Translations under genes and position numbers: made by a program
Shown here: piece after piece, positions 29,866 through 35,596 of the stretch
How positions within the stretch are numbered: the first letter of the stretch is position 1
Layout: every line of letters starts with the position of its first letter
IMG/VR virus record: IMGVR_UViG_3300021364_000062
Location: 1 to 38,649 of that record
Reading direction: 5' to 3' (one strand)
Origin: a virus
Length of the DNA: 38,649 bases
The notes under the pieces: generated by a model
Database searches by the model: none
Seen by the model: only the letters and a program-made list of their open reading frames with translations
Told to the model about the DNA's origin: nothing

Positions 29866-30642
29866 TCAAATAACTCTCATCTTTTCATGTCCCACACGAA
29901 TACGTGGATCGCACCAAATCTCATATCCTGCTTCTTTTGCATCAAGACAGAATGAGACATCTTCTCCACACATATCTTGTACTGCACCAGATTCAAAGAC
30001 TTGCATCTTTGGGGCAAACCAAGGATACTTCATTTCTTCATTTTCAAATACACCATTCTTGATAAGAACCCAACCAAATCCTGTATAATCTACTGTGAAA
30101 GGTTTTTTCCTTTTTGAGATAGTATCAACCATCTCATGATTCATTACGCCACCATTGTTTCTGAAATCATTTTCATCAAGCCAATGTGCAACTGAAGTAG
30201 TTCTACCATCTTCTGTAGAATACCATCCAGCAACAATTTCTTTTTCTTCACCATCTTCTGAGATTGCCATATCACAAAGTTGCCAAAACTTCTCACTATT
30301 GAAAACAATATCACTGTCAATCCAAAGTTGATAATCATAATTTAACTTTCCATCCCAAGGAAGTTGATCTGGACCACGAAGAACATTTGCACCCAGACAT
30401 TTGCAACGTGCAAAATTAACCATTGATGAATAATCTTGACTAATCTGAATACTCATTCCGTTTTGTACAAGATCAAAACAAAGTTGAACAAAATTCTTCA
30501 AAAATGTAAAAGAGCATCCACGACCAGGAAGACAAAATACAATACTCTTCCCCCTCATTCTTTCCTTGATGGAATCATAATCCCACTCAATATTTTTTTC
30601 AACCTTAGGTGCCTTTGCCTTTACTGTGAATCCCTTAGCCAT
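29866..30642 (-). CDS. GT-A fold glycosyltransferase (GT2-like)
   Basis: 258 aa from ATG at 30642, which has GGAG 11 bases upstream; a further three codons could be added only by using TTG. Family features: GKSIVFCLPGRGCSFTFLKN near 34, a DxD-type metal/sugar-nucleotide motif in QLWIDSDIVF near 107-113, FGWVLIKNGVF near 193, and the acceptor-side GEDVSFCLDAKEAGYEIWCD near 230. These match the conserved cyanophage glycosyl transferase. It could modify virion proteins or host glycans; the substrate cannot be read from sequence. A late promoter AATAAATA (30713-30720) precedes it and a TATAAT hexamer (30688-30693) lies between. Confidence 0.85.
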   Translation of the reverse strand: MAKGFTVKAKAPKVEKNIEWDYDSIKERMRGKSIVFCLPGRGCSFTFLKNFVQLCFDLVQNGMSIQISQDYSSMVNFARCKCLGANVLRGPDQLPWDGKLNYDYQLWIDSDIVFNSEKFWQLCDMAISEDGEEKEIVAGWYSTEDGRTTSVAHWLDENDFRNNGGVMNHEMVDTISKRKKPFTVDYTGFGWVLIKNGVFENEEMKYPWFAPKMQVFESGAVQDMCGEDVSFCLDAKEAGYEIWCDPRIRVGHEKMRVI

Positions 30643-30712
30643 TTTTATCAATTCTCCAATAGATGTTTAAAAGTTTTGTCATTTGACATTATACAGTTCA
30701 ATTCTAACGTTC

Positions 30713-30720
30713 TATTTATT
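30713..30720 (-). promoter_or_regulatory. Late promoter AATAAATA for the glycosyltransferase
   Basis: AATAAATA on the minus strand, 71 bp upstream of the glycosyltransferase ATG and just past the stop of the 63-codon gene. Confidence 0.55.
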
Positions 30721-30725
30721 TTCTG

Positions 30726-30917
30726 TCAATAAGAAGACTCTAAACTTACTTGCCTATTGACTGTAAGTTCTTCATAAGATAGATCATCTTCAGTATATTC
30801 AGTTTTCATAAGTCCTACCATACCCTTTAAGTTTTCCCAAATCTCATTAAATTGATCCTCATTTAATGAATGATATAGACATTTGTTCTTTGCATATACG
30901 TGATATATCTTAGTCAT
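30726..30917 (-). CDS. Small conserved hypothetical, 63 aa
   Basis: I chose ATG at 30917 (MTKIYHVYAKNKCLYHSLNE) because a G-run Shine-Dalgarno (AGGGGGG) lies 5 bases upstream. An earlier in-frame ATG at 30935 would place that site inside the gene. The N-terminal pattern KIYHVYAKNKCLYHSLNEDQF resembles a common short cyanophage protein type (pattern quoted to show its form). The rest is acidic with no membrane segment. The function is unknown. Confidence 0.75.
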   Translation of the reverse strand: MTKIYHVYAKNKCLYHSLNEDQFNEIWENLKGMVGLMKTEYTEDDLSYEELTVNRQVSLESSY

Positions 30918-30967
30918 ATAAACCCCCCTATACATAAAAAATTTTGCGGAATTTTTTCTCTTAATTC

Positions 30968-31111
30968 TTATTTTGAAACTGAATTATATATCAGGGCTAT
31001 TATAATCCCAAGAGGAACTCCAATAATCTTAAAGAATTTGCCAGGATATCTTATGATCCATCCTGCAAAAATAACTCTCCAAAAATTCCAATAAGGAGCT
31101 CTTCTTTTCAT
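30968..31111 (-). CDS. Tiny membrane protein, 47 aa
   Basis: Translated MKRRAPYWNFWRVIFAGWII then RYPGKFFKII, GVPLGIIIAL and IYNSVSK. A basic, aromatic N terminus is followed by two short hydrophobic stretches (about 10-20 and 29-43), so a small inner-membrane protein is likely. No good Shine-Dalgarno is visible upstream. Support comes from the composition and from a possible late promoter GATAAATA at 31237-31244. The function is unknown; it could act in lysis or at the host membrane, but nothing in the sequence proves it. Confidence 0.6.
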   Translation of the reverse strand: MKRRAPYWNFWRVIFAGWIIRYPGKFFKIIGVPLGIIIALIYNSVSK

Positions 31112-31194
31112 TGTTTAAAAAACTTATGGGGGGGAAAAATTGCAAAAAAATTTTTGAATTATATATGGAACTTTTTTATTTTTATGAATCCTCT

Positions 31195-31229
31195 CAGGTA
31201 TAAAAAATACCTCAGAATTTTTTTTTTTG
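31195..31229 (+). terminator. Plus-strand hairpin with long T-tract
   Basis: Imperfect stem (AGGTAT/ATACCT plus outer pairs across a C-C mismatch) followed by a run of twelve T on the plus strand. It looks like an intrinsic terminator reading rightward, although no rightward gene precedes it, so its role is unclear. Confidence 0.35.
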
Positions 31230-31236
31230 ATTTTGA

Positions 31237-31244
31237 TATTTATC
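31237..31244 (-). promoter_or_regulatory. Candidate late promoter GATAAATA
   Basis: GATAAATA on the minus strand, 126 bp upstream of the 47-codon membrane gene and the closest promoter-like sequence to it. Confidence 0.4.
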
Positions 31245-31382
31245 GGTCGATTTGTCACCTCTGTAGGTTAGGGAAGTTAATGATTTTTATAGGGGGGGCA
31301 TCGCCCACAAGAACTAACACAAACCCCCATAAATCACTGCTGTTCACTAACACTAATACTAATAAGTGTCAAATGGTAAATG

Positions 31383-31410
31383 TGTGTGCCACTAATACAT
31401 GTGGCACACA
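31383..31410 (-). terminator. Terminator-like hairpin after the 59-codon gene
   Basis: Perfect 10-bp stem TGTGTGCCAC/GTGGCACACA with an 8-base loop. It directly follows the stop of the 31421-31600 gene. The same hairpin with its flank (CACACATTCTGTTCACTCAA) follows the stop of the 33470-33655 gene, so it is a re-used 3' cassette. Confidence 0.55.
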
Positions 31411-31434
31411 TTCTGTTCACTCAACCAATGACAT
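31405..31434. repeat. Left arm of 30-bp inverted repeat
   Basis: Begins CACACATTCTGTTCACTCAA and runs through CCAATGACAT. It is the inverted copy of 31594-31623 with one mismatch. It includes the stop codon and last codons of the 59-codon gene and, read on the plus strand, contains an ATG equal to the real start codon in the right arm. Confidence 0.9.
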
Positions 31435-31600
31435 AAACTGCATCAGGGTGATGATCCTCACACCAGTATGTGGCAGGATAACCACGATCTGCACAGTGAG
31501 CATTCATGCGATCGACTTCATTCTGTGCCTGTTCTTCAGTCAGGTGAGAGTAATGAACCCTCACTTGATGGTTGTACTTTGAGAAGACTGCGAATGTCAT
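31421..31600 (-). CDS. Small hypothetical between inverted repeats, 59 aa
   Basis: Translated MTFAVFSKYNHQVRVHYSHL, then TEEQAQNEVDRMNAHCADRG, then YPATYWCEDHHPDAVYVIG. It is His/Tyr-rich with two Cys, has an alpha-beta appearance and no membrane segment. It resembles short cyanophage proteins of unknown role. Both ends lie in a 30-bp inverted repeat (31405-31434 and 31594-31623). The start codon is in the right arm and the stop in the left arm. A hairpin terminator follows. The upstream region holds a partial copy of the intergenic cassette (AAGTTACACTAACCTCCA). Confidence 0.75.
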   Translation of the reverse strand: MTFAVFSKYNHQVRVHYSHLTEEQAQNEVDRMNAHCADRGYPATYWCEDHHPDAVYVIG

Positions 31601-31623
31601 TGGTTGAGTGAACGGAATGTGTG
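31594..31623. repeat. Right arm of 30-bp inverted repeat
   Basis: Begins ATGTCATTGG and ends GGAATGTGTG. It is the reverse complement of 31405-31434 at 29 of 30 positions and contains the start codon of the 59-codon gene on the minus strand. Confidence 0.9.
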
Positions 31624-31645
31624 GAGGTTAGTGTAACTTAAGAGA

Positions 31646-31831
31646 TCAGAGAATTACTTTGCTAGTGTAAGGTTGAGGACGACATTCCCATCGTTTTGCT
31701 GTAGGGAATTGATCGACTACTTTTTGTGCTTTGTTGTCGATGAACTTAGAATACTTTTTGTAAGTTCCGAGTTCCTGATTCTGCAGAAGAACATTACCCT
31801 CAGAATCTTGAATTTGCAGATACCAGGTCAT
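31646..31831 (-). CDS. Small hypothetical, 61 aa
   Basis: Starts at ATG 31831 (MTWYLQIQDSEGNVLLQNQE), at the inner edge of intergenic cassette 1. A longer in-frame version from GTG 31873 would only translate the cassette, which is identical in front of two unrelated genes, so I reject it. The rest (LGTYKKYSKFIDNKAQKVVD, then QFPTAKRWECRPQPY) has a beta-strand start and a helical middle. I recognise it as a common cyanophage small protein type without a known function. Confidence 0.75.
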   Translation of the reverse strand: MTWYLQIQDSEGNVLLQNQELGTYKKYSKFIDNKAQKVVDQFPTAKRWECRPQPYTSKVIL

Positions 31832-31909
31832 GAATCTTAAGAGTGTTGATTGTGTGAGGTATGTGTCCCTCACACTACTATGTCAATCTGGAGGTGAGTA
31901 ACTTTAATT
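31829..31909 (-). repeat. Intergenic cassette copy 1 (long form, 81 bp)
   Basis: Carries GGAGGTGAGTAACTTTAATT on the plus strand, TTGACA on the minus strand (31881-31886) and an inner hairpin (GTGTGAGG/CCTCACAC). It is nearly identical to copies 2 and 3. Its end falls on the ATG of the 61-aa gene. The upstream arm (CTGAAGGTGA) pairs with TCACCTCCAG with one mismatch. Confidence 0.85.
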
Positions 31910-31930
31910 CACCTTCAGAGTTTGTATCAA

Positions 31931-32062
31931 TCAGAACAGAATATCTGCAATCTCATTGATAGTTTGTTCAGAATCCATCTGCTCAATTACATCAAGAATC
32001 TGAAGGATTTCAGCACCATTGTTACCTTGTCGAAGCATACCAATTGCAACAGACTTAGACAT
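31931..32062 (-). CDS. Small helical hypothetical, 43 aa
   Basis: Translated MSKSVAIGMLRQGNNGAEIL, then QILDVIEQMDSEQTINEIAD, then ILF. A compact, probably helical protein. The pattern VAIGMLRQGNNGAEILQILD is one I recognise as typical of short cyanophage proteins that likely serve as regulators or host-takeover factors, but the function is unknown. No clear Shine-Dalgarno is visible (a pyrimidine-rich stretch precedes the ATG). Its stop is followed by cassette copy 1. Confidence 0.7.
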   Translation of the reverse strand: MSKSVAIGMLRQGNNGAEILQILDVIEQMDSEQTINEIADILF

Positions 32063-32139
32063 AATAAAGAAAGAAAAGTGTTAGAAACTGTTGGTGCTTT
32101 TAATGTCATCACCAGGACAATGTGTGAGTGATACTTAAA

Positions 32140-32454
32140 TCAGAGAATCATGCCAGGAGTGAACTTAACTACTTCTCCATTAGTTGACACAAACCACTCA
32201 CCATTCTTCTGAAACACATGGTCATCAATGCCATGGGCAAAAAGTAATGCATTGAGGCGGGATTTTGTTGTTTTTGTTTGATGACCACCACCATCAAAGA
32301 TCTGGATGAAGTTATCACCAACTGTGGCAATGTGATTGCCATGAAGGAAAACACGAGACATATTTGCATTGTCTGTTTTCACTTCAGTGTTTCCATTCTT
32401 CCAGTTCAGTGCTTCAATCACTGCTTCATTCATCTGCTGTTCGATCTTACGCAT
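32140..32454 (-). CDS. Conserved hypothetical, 104 aa
   Basis: MRKIEQQMNEAVIEALNWKN opens the protein, followed by VFLHGNHIATVGDNFIQIFD near 35, TKTTKSRLNALLFAHG near 60, VFQKNGEWFV near 80 and VKFTPGMIL at the C terminus. This pattern (helix, then beta sheet with FLHGNxIAxxG, then TTKSRLNALL) is familiar from many cyanophage genomes as a protein of unknown function. There is no membrane segment or enzyme motif. No cassette lies directly upstream; the start is next to an AT-rich spacer. Confidence 0.85.
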   Translation of the reverse strand: MRKIEQQMNEAVIEALNWKNGNTEVKTDNANMSRVFLHGNHIATVGDNFIQIFDGGGHQTKTTKSRLNALLFAHGIDDHVFQKNGEWFVSTNGEVVKFTPGMIL

Positions 32455-32501
32455 GATCTTAAATGTTGAAGGTTTTTGTGAAGAATTGATGAAAGATTAA
32501 C

Positions 32502-32663
32502 TCAGAAAGGATTAGTCCAAGTTTCGTATTGCTTCATGGTAATCTTACCTTTCTTGCACAAAGTATCAGTGAAATTGTTCCAATTTTCCCTAGTGTAGAT
32601 AACATCACCTTTCACAACACCAAGGTTAATGCGAAACAGTTCAAGTGCTTGCTTTTTGGTCAT
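32502..32663 (-). CDS. Small hypothetical, 53 aa
   Basis: Starts at ATG 32663 (MTKKQALELFRINLGVVKGD), exactly at the end of cassette copy 2. It continues VIYTRENWNNFTDTLCKKGK and ends TMKQYETWTNPF. Charged and mostly helical, no membrane segment. The start is chosen because everything upstream in frame is cassette sequence. The function is unknown. Confidence 0.75.
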   Translation of the reverse strand: MTKKQALELFRINLGVVKGDVIYTRENWNNFTDTLCKKGKITMKQYETWTNPF

Positions 32664-32741
32664 GAATCTTAAGAGTGTTGATAGTGTGAGGTATGTGTCC
32701 CTCACACTACTATGTCAATCTGGAGGTGAGTAACTTTAATT
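32661..32741 (-). repeat. Intergenic cassette copy 2 (long form, 81 bp)
   Basis: Same form as copies 1 and 3. The inner hairpin here is a perfect 10 bp (TAGTGTGAGG/CCTCACACTA). The outer hairpin uses GTGAGTAA from the upstream gene's tail pairing with TTACTCAC. TTGACA lies at 32713-32718. Confidence 0.85.
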
Positions 32742-32752
32742 ACTCACAAATG

Positions 32753-32962
32753 TCACCAAGGAATAACTTTTAGATTATCTGCAATTCCCATAGCCAATTC
32801 AGCAAGAATTACTGGTTCAATCTTACCAATCTTTTCTTCAAGAATTTCTGTAATGTTATTCAATAGAAATTCATACCACTCATCAGTTTCCATAAGTTCA
32901 CTTGCAATTTCACTTGCAAGTGCTTCAGACATTTTAACAATAGATTGATTGGAAAGAGTCAT
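32753..32962 (-). CDS. Small helical hypothetical, 69 aa
   Basis: MTLSNQSIVKMSEALASEIA starts at 32962, directly after cassette copy 3; M11 (MSEALASEIASEL) is an alternative start. The body is acidic and helical (ELMETDEWYEFLLNNITEIL, then EPVILAELAMGIADNL). No motif gives a function. Each end abuts a cassette, so it looks like a self-contained module. Confidence 0.72.
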   Translation of the reverse strand: MTLSNQSIVKMSEALASEIASELMETDEWYEFLLNNITEILEEKIGKIEPVILAELAMGIADNLKVIPW

Positions 32963-33040
32963 GAATCTTAAGAGTGTTGATAGTGTGAGGTATGTGTCCC
33001 TCACACTACTATGTCAATCTGGAGGTGAGTAACTTTAATT
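32960..33040 (-). repeat. Intergenic cassette copy 3 (long form, 81 bp)
   Basis: Practically identical to copy 2 over 81 bp, including TTGACA and the 10-bp inner hairpin. The outer hairpin is weak here because the upstream flank is G-rich (GGGGTGGGG). Confidence 0.85.
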
Positions 33041-33067
33041 CCCCACCCCTGTATGAGTCAGCAGCCC

Positions 33068-33376
33068 TCAGAAGTATGTGCCAGGAGCATAACCTTCTAT
33101 TGCACCCTGAAGTAACATAGAGTGATCAATTTGCCCCTTTGAAACTCTTTTACCGTCGATTTGGAAAGTATAACGCAACTGACCTTTTACAGTTTTGCTA
33201 ACTTTACAGGTCAGGCAGATTTCACCAATACGATGACCCTTACGATCATACTTTGCGAAGTAATGGTTACACACACCAGGTAGTTTATAATCAACAACTC
33301 CATTGCGTTGTTGATAGTTTTCCAGTGCAAGTTCCTCAGTGAGAGTGATGTTCTGGTAGAGATCTTGGAGTTGCAT
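33068..33376 (-). CDS. Conserved hypothetical with Cys/His pattern, 102 aa
   Basis: I chose ATG at 33376 (MQLQDLYQNITLTEELALEN), which has AGGA 8 bases upstream; longer in-frame versions would translate the hairpin and leader of the neighbouring unit. Further on: GVVDYKLPGVCNHYFAKYDR, GEICLTCKVSKTVKGQLRYT, then GKRVSKGQIDHSMLLQGAIE. CNHY plus CLTC could form a metal site, but the spacing is not a standard zinc finger. Its function is unknown. Confidence 0.75.
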   Translation of the reverse strand: MQLQDLYQNITLTEELALENYQQRNGVVDYKLPGVCNHYFAKYDRKGHRIGEICLTCKVSKTVKGQLRYTFQIDGKRVSKGQIDHSMLLQGAIEGYAPGTYF

Positions 33377-33433
33377 TGGTGTGTTCCTTTGACTCTTTAA
33401 TACTACAGGATTCTGGACTCTGTGCTCTTTTAT

Positions 33434-33457
33434 TGTGCCACTAATACTTGTGGCACA
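33434..33457 (-). terminator. Second copy of GTGCCAC hairpin
   Basis: Stem TGTGCCAC/GTGGCACA with an 8-base loop, just downstream of the 33470-33655 stop and followed by ATAAAAG on the minus strand. It shares hairpin and flank with 31383-31410. Confidence 0.55.
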
Positions 33458-33469
33458 CATTCTGTTCAC

Positions 33470-33655
33470 TCAATCCACAATATCCATCAGTTGATGAACA
33501 CCAGCATGAGAAGTGTAGTAAAATTGTTGAGTTTCATGACACCACAGATAGTAAGCATCACAACCCATAGAATAGTCTGCAATGTTATAAGTGTAACTCC
33601 CATCAGTTACAGTTTTGTTGAACATTGCTCGAACTTGGTTGTAGTCAATTTGCAT
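33470..33655 (-). CDS. Small aromatic hypothetical, 61 aa
   Basis: MQIDYNQVRAMFNKTVTDGS, then YTYNIADYSMGCDAYYLWCH, then ETQQFYYTSHAGVHQLMDIV. Tyr-rich, no membrane segment. The start lies at the end of cassette copy 4, with AGGA 13 bases upstream. A hairpin terminator re-used elsewhere follows the stop. No function is recognised. Confidence 0.75.
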   Translation of the reverse strand: MQIDYNQVRAMFNKTVTDGSYTYNIADYSMGCDAYYLWCHETQQFYYTSHAGVHQLMDIVD

Positions 33656-33710
33656 GGGGTCAATAAGTTCCTACACTAATGAGTCAGTCTGGAGGTGAGT
33701 AACTTTAATT
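33653..33710 (-). repeat. Intergenic cassette copy 4 (short form, 58 bp)
   Basis: Identical over 58 bp to copy 5. The core GGAGGTGAGTAACTTTAATT is present; the -35-like hexamer is CTGACT instead of TTGACA. GTGAGTAA/TTACTCAC forms an 8-bp outer hairpin. It supplies AGGA before the ATG. Confidence 0.85.
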
Positions 33711-33727
33711 ACTCACAAGTCTTACCC

Positions 33728-33997
33728 TCAAACCATCACAAACTGTGCCTTACCTTCTTCAATGAAAACCACACCATTGTGCTCACCGATAGTATAATCA
33801 ACACCTTGCACAGTTTCGTTGATCACAGACCAGGAATCTTGCTCGTGCTTGGTGATAACGTAACCGTACACATTCTGGCAACAAAGGAATTTCTCACCAG
33901 TGCGATATGCAGACTCAAGATTTACACAAATCTTACGATCAACACCGAACTCATTAAAACAGTTCGTGGAGAGAATGAAGAGAGTGTAGAAAGGCAT
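33728..33997 (-). CDS. Small hypothetical, 89 aa
   Basis: MPFYTLFILSTNCFNEFGVD, then RKICVNLESAYRTGEKFLCC, QNVYGYVITKHEQDSWSVIN, ETVQGVDYTIGEHNGVVFIE. It appears beta-rich with several Cys. Start at 33997 is fixed by cassette copy 5, identical to the start context of the 33470-33655 gene. No known domain is recognised. Confidence 0.75.
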   Translation of the reverse strand: MPFYTLFILSTNCFNEFGVDRKICVNLESAYRTGEKFLCCQNVYGYVITKHEQDSWSVINETVQGVDYTIGEHNGVVFIEEGKAQFVMV

Positions 33998-34052
33998 GGG
34001 GTCAATAAGTTCCTACACTAATGAGTCAGTCTGGAGGTGAGTAACTTTAATT
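33995..34052 (-). repeat. Intergenic cassette copy 5 (short form, 58 bp)
   Basis: Identical to copy 4. The stop codon of the upstream 54-codon gene (34047-34049) lies inside its conserved end, so the cassette is fused to the end of that gene. Confidence 0.85.
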
Positions 34053-34211
34053 CCCTAAAATGTTTGAGGAATAATCATAAAATGTAATTTTGTCATCGTC
34101 ATCAACCATGAACAATTCTGAATAATAAAGTTTATCTCCAATCACAAACTCTTCAATTACATAATCCACAGGTACTTCAAGAGCAGAAGCAATTTTCTCA
34201 AGTCGATTCAT
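34047..34211 (-). CDS. Small acidic hypothetical, 54 aa
   Basis: MNRLEKIASALEVPVDYVIE, then EFVIGDKLYYSELFMVDDDD, then KITFYDYSSNILGN. The N terminus (LEKIASALEVPVDYVIE) resembles a helix-turn-helix pattern as in Cro/C1-type regulators, but the rest is too short and acidic to call one. It starts 3 bp after the stop of the 34215-34463 gene, so the two are co-translated. Its last codon and stop lie in cassette copy 5. Confidence 0.7.
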   Translation of the reverse strand: MNRLEKIASALEVPVDYVIEEFVIGDKLYYSELFMVDDDDKITFYDYSSNILGN

Positions 34212-34214
34212 AAC

Positions 34215-34463
34215 TTAATTCTTTTCACTTCCAATCATAACATGCCTGTAGTTGAACTCACTTACCAACCAACCAGTTTCTGATGTAATCTCTTCACAGA
34301 TGAGATATTCAAACTCTGCAATGTCAGCATCAGGATGACAATCAATCTCAAAGATTCGCCCTTCAATGTCACCCTCTAACATCTTCACTTGAGAATGGGT
34401 GAGTGCATCAAACCCATCATCTGTAGTGTCAAACTTGACATCGTAGACTTGAATCGTAGGCAT
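34215..34463 (-). CDS. Small acidic hypothetical, 82 aa
   Basis: I chose ATG at 34463 (MPTIQVYDVKFDTTDDGFDA); an in-frame start seven codons earlier (34484) has no better ribosome site. The rest reads LTHSQVKMLEGDIEGRIFEI, then CHPDADIAEFEYLICEEITS and ETGWLVSEFNYRHVMIGSEK. Acidic, alpha-beta. Many short phage proteins with this look exist, without known function. A sigma70-like promoter at 34598-34626 lies 135 bp upstream. Confidence 0.75.
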   Translation of the reverse strand: MPTIQVYDVKFDTTDDGFDALTHSQVKMLEGDIEGRIFEIDCHPDADIAEFEYLICEEITSETGWLVSEFNYRHVMIGSEKN

Positions 34464-34597
34464 CAGTGTGAATTGTGATGACAAAGGAAATTGTATTGAG
34501 AGGGCACGGTAATTACTTTTACATCAACCTTATGTCCCCGCTTCTAGTTGTCGGGGTGGTTGAAAACCGCCTTTGTTTCTTCCCTCTCAACTTTCAT

Positions 34598-34626
34598 AGT
34601 ATGGCAGGGATTGGGGGACTTTGCAA
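34598..34626 (-). promoter_or_regulatory. Sigma70-like promoter TTGCAA-N17-CATACT
   Basis: On the minus strand: -35 TTGCAA (34621-34626), 17-bp spacer, -10 CATACT (34598-34603). It is placed to drive the two-gene unit 34463-34047. A GGGGGA/TCCCCC hairpin lies over the spacer. Confidence 0.5.
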
Positions 34627-34665
34627 TCCCCCTTGTGCCACCTTCTCAACTGGTTTTATTTCTCT

Positions 34666-34836
34666 TCAGTTTGAAGGGAAATTACGGCAGACAGCATCAC
34701 ACAAAAGTCGGGTTAAATCTTCTTGGGTTTCGGGATACTTTCCCTCCCACATTTCCCAACAAAATGTTTCAATGATGGAATTAATGTCCTCCATAAGTTG
34801 TTCACGTTGCACCAACATTTCAAGTTTGGGATTCAT
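34666..34836 (-). CDS. Small helical hypothetical, paralogue A, 56 aa
   Basis: MNPKLEMLVQREQLMEDINS, then IIETFCWEMWEGKYPETQED, then LTRLLCDAVCRNFPSN. A clear paralogue of the 38346-38516 gene: REQLMEDI, DAVC and NFPSN are identical. I recognise the family from cyanophages, function unknown. ATG at 34836 is used because the extension upstream needs a TTG start inside a hairpin leader that is shared by both copies. Confidence 0.78.
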   Translation of the reverse strand: MNPKLEMLVQREQLMEDINSIIETFCWEMWEGKYPETQEDLTRLLCDAVCRNFPSN

Positions 34837-34840
34837 CAGA

Positions 34841-34918
34841 ATTGGAACAAAGTGGCGAAGAAAGTGTAACAAATGGCGGTTGTAATAACCGCCAAGTTAG
34901 TGAAAGACATTCAGGAAA
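34841..34918 (-). repeat. Duplicated leader with GGCGGTT hairpin, copy A
   Basis: This segment recurs at 38521-38598 with only a few changes. It holds a perfect stem (TGGCGGTT/AACCGCCA at 34874-34894) followed on the minus strand by ATTTGTTAC. It lies after the stop of the KTSC-like gene and before paralogue A, so it probably terminates the former. Confidence 0.8.
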
Positions 34919-35140
34919 TCAGGCAGCAATAGGTTGCAGGGTGCTATTCTTCACTGATTTGTTGAAAAAACTACCCACAGACTTTTTGCTGTTGATAACA
35001 TTACTCAGTTCAGTTACAAATGTCGTCACATCATTCACAGTGTAATCATAGTCACTACCACTCACAAAAGTAACAGTGGCAATGTTGTCCTCAACTGCAA
35101 TGTTGCTGATAGCAGTGCTGTTGGAAATCTCGAAGTTCAT
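34919..35140 (-). CDS. KTSC-like small protein, 73 aa
   Basis: MNFEISNSTAISNIAVEDNI, then TVTFVSGSDYDYTVNDVTTF, then SKKSVGSFFNKSVKNSTLQP. The layout Ser/Ile-rich start, a TFVSGSDYDY strand and SKKSVGSFFNKSVKN fits the KTSC fold, a short domain often fused to or near nucleic-acid enzymes. The assignment is by pattern only. A sigma70-like promoter at 35214-35242 lies upstream. The ribosome site is weak. The role in the phage is unknown. Confidence 0.7.
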   Translation of the reverse strand: MNFEISNSTAISNIAVEDNIATVTFVSGSDYDYTVNDVTTFVTELSNVINSKKSVGSFFNKSVKNSTLQPIAA

Positions 35141-35213
35141 CTGAAAAATAATAAAAATGAGTGTTTATAGTTTGAGTGTCTTTAGGGCGCATCTCATTCC
35201 CTTTGATACACTT

Positions 35214-35242
35214 AAGATAGCAAGAACTGGGAAAACAATCAA
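35214..35242 (-). promoter_or_regulatory. Sigma70-like promoter TTGATT-N17-TATCTT
   Basis: Minus strand: TTGATT (35237-35242), 17-bp spacer, TATCTT (35214-35219), 74 bp before the KTSC-like gene. It lies just inside cassette copy 6. Confidence 0.55.
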
Positions 35243-35305
35243 GAGGCAATGTGCCAGTTTGAAGATTGTCTCTTGAAGTGTTTCCCTCTCACACTACTAG
35301 GTCAA

Positions 35306-35328
35306 TCTGAAGGTGAGTAACTTTAATT
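35306..35328 (-). repeat. Intergenic cassette copy 6 (core)
   Basis: Variant core (AAGGTGAGTAACTTTAATT) with adjacent TTGACC and TAGTGTGAG. Outer hairpin CTGAAGG/CCTTCAG; the G-to-A change in the core is matched in the pairing arm. Confidence 0.8.
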
Positions 35329-35377
35329 CCTTCAGGATTTGGTGCCTTATCTGAACGCAACAAAATGACTCCTAAGT

Positions 35378-35424
35378 GATAAGATTTTAACGCAAGAATC
35401 TTATCAGGAATCTACCTGTTTTTT
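35378..35424 (+). terminator. Hairpin pair followed by T-run
   Basis: Stem GATAAGATT/AATCTTATC (35378-35386, 35397-35405) followed on the plus strand by CAGG/CCTG and six T. It reads as a plus-strand intrinsic terminator, or as an mRNA hairpin for minus-strand RNA. Confidence 0.4.
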
Positions 35425-35464
35425 ATTTAATTGTATCATCATAAGGCTTCCAATTTTATGTCCT

Positions 35465-35492
35465 GTTTTATTGCGCCGGAGACAAGTGTCAA
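35465..35492 (-). promoter_or_regulatory. Possible sigma70 promoter TTGACA-N16-TAAAAC
   Basis: Minus strand: TTGACA (35487-35492), 16-bp spacer, TAAAAC (35465-35470). No protein gene starts directly downstream; the next structure is the hairpin at 35378. Confidence 0.3.
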
Positions 35493-35596
35493 CTCCCTCT
35501 GGAATGAATCAATGGATGATATTGTTTAAGATTCTAGTTGACTCTTTACCCTAAATCGGAGAGTTCAATGCAGCAGAATCTTGCATTCACTGAGTT

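Larger units (their letters stand above)
31112..31420 (-). other. Intergenic region with late promoter and hairpins
   Basis: No protein gene is supported on either strand. From right to left it holds the terminator-like hairpin at 31383-31410 behind the 59-codon gene, a long-range G/C pairing (GGGGGGG near 31292 with CCCCC near 31324), a late promoter GATAAATA at 31237-31244, and an AGGTAT/ATACCT hairpin near 31197-31214 followed on the plus strand by a run of twelve T. Confidence 0.5.

Noticed and set aside
31154-31582. Plus-strand open frame of 142 codons
   Set aside because: It is antisense to the 59-codon gene and intergenic hairpins, has low-complexity Phe/Asn-rich content and no ribosome site.
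31832-33004. N-terminal extension MRDTYL...LLRF shared by three small genes
   Set aside because: It is just the translation of the 81-bp cassette, open from a GTG in each copy because the sequence is the same; no ribosome site precedes it.
34475-34885. Plus-strand open frame of 136 codons
   Set aside because: It is antisense to paralogue A, whose family is recognised on the minus strand and has a second copy; the plus frame looks random.
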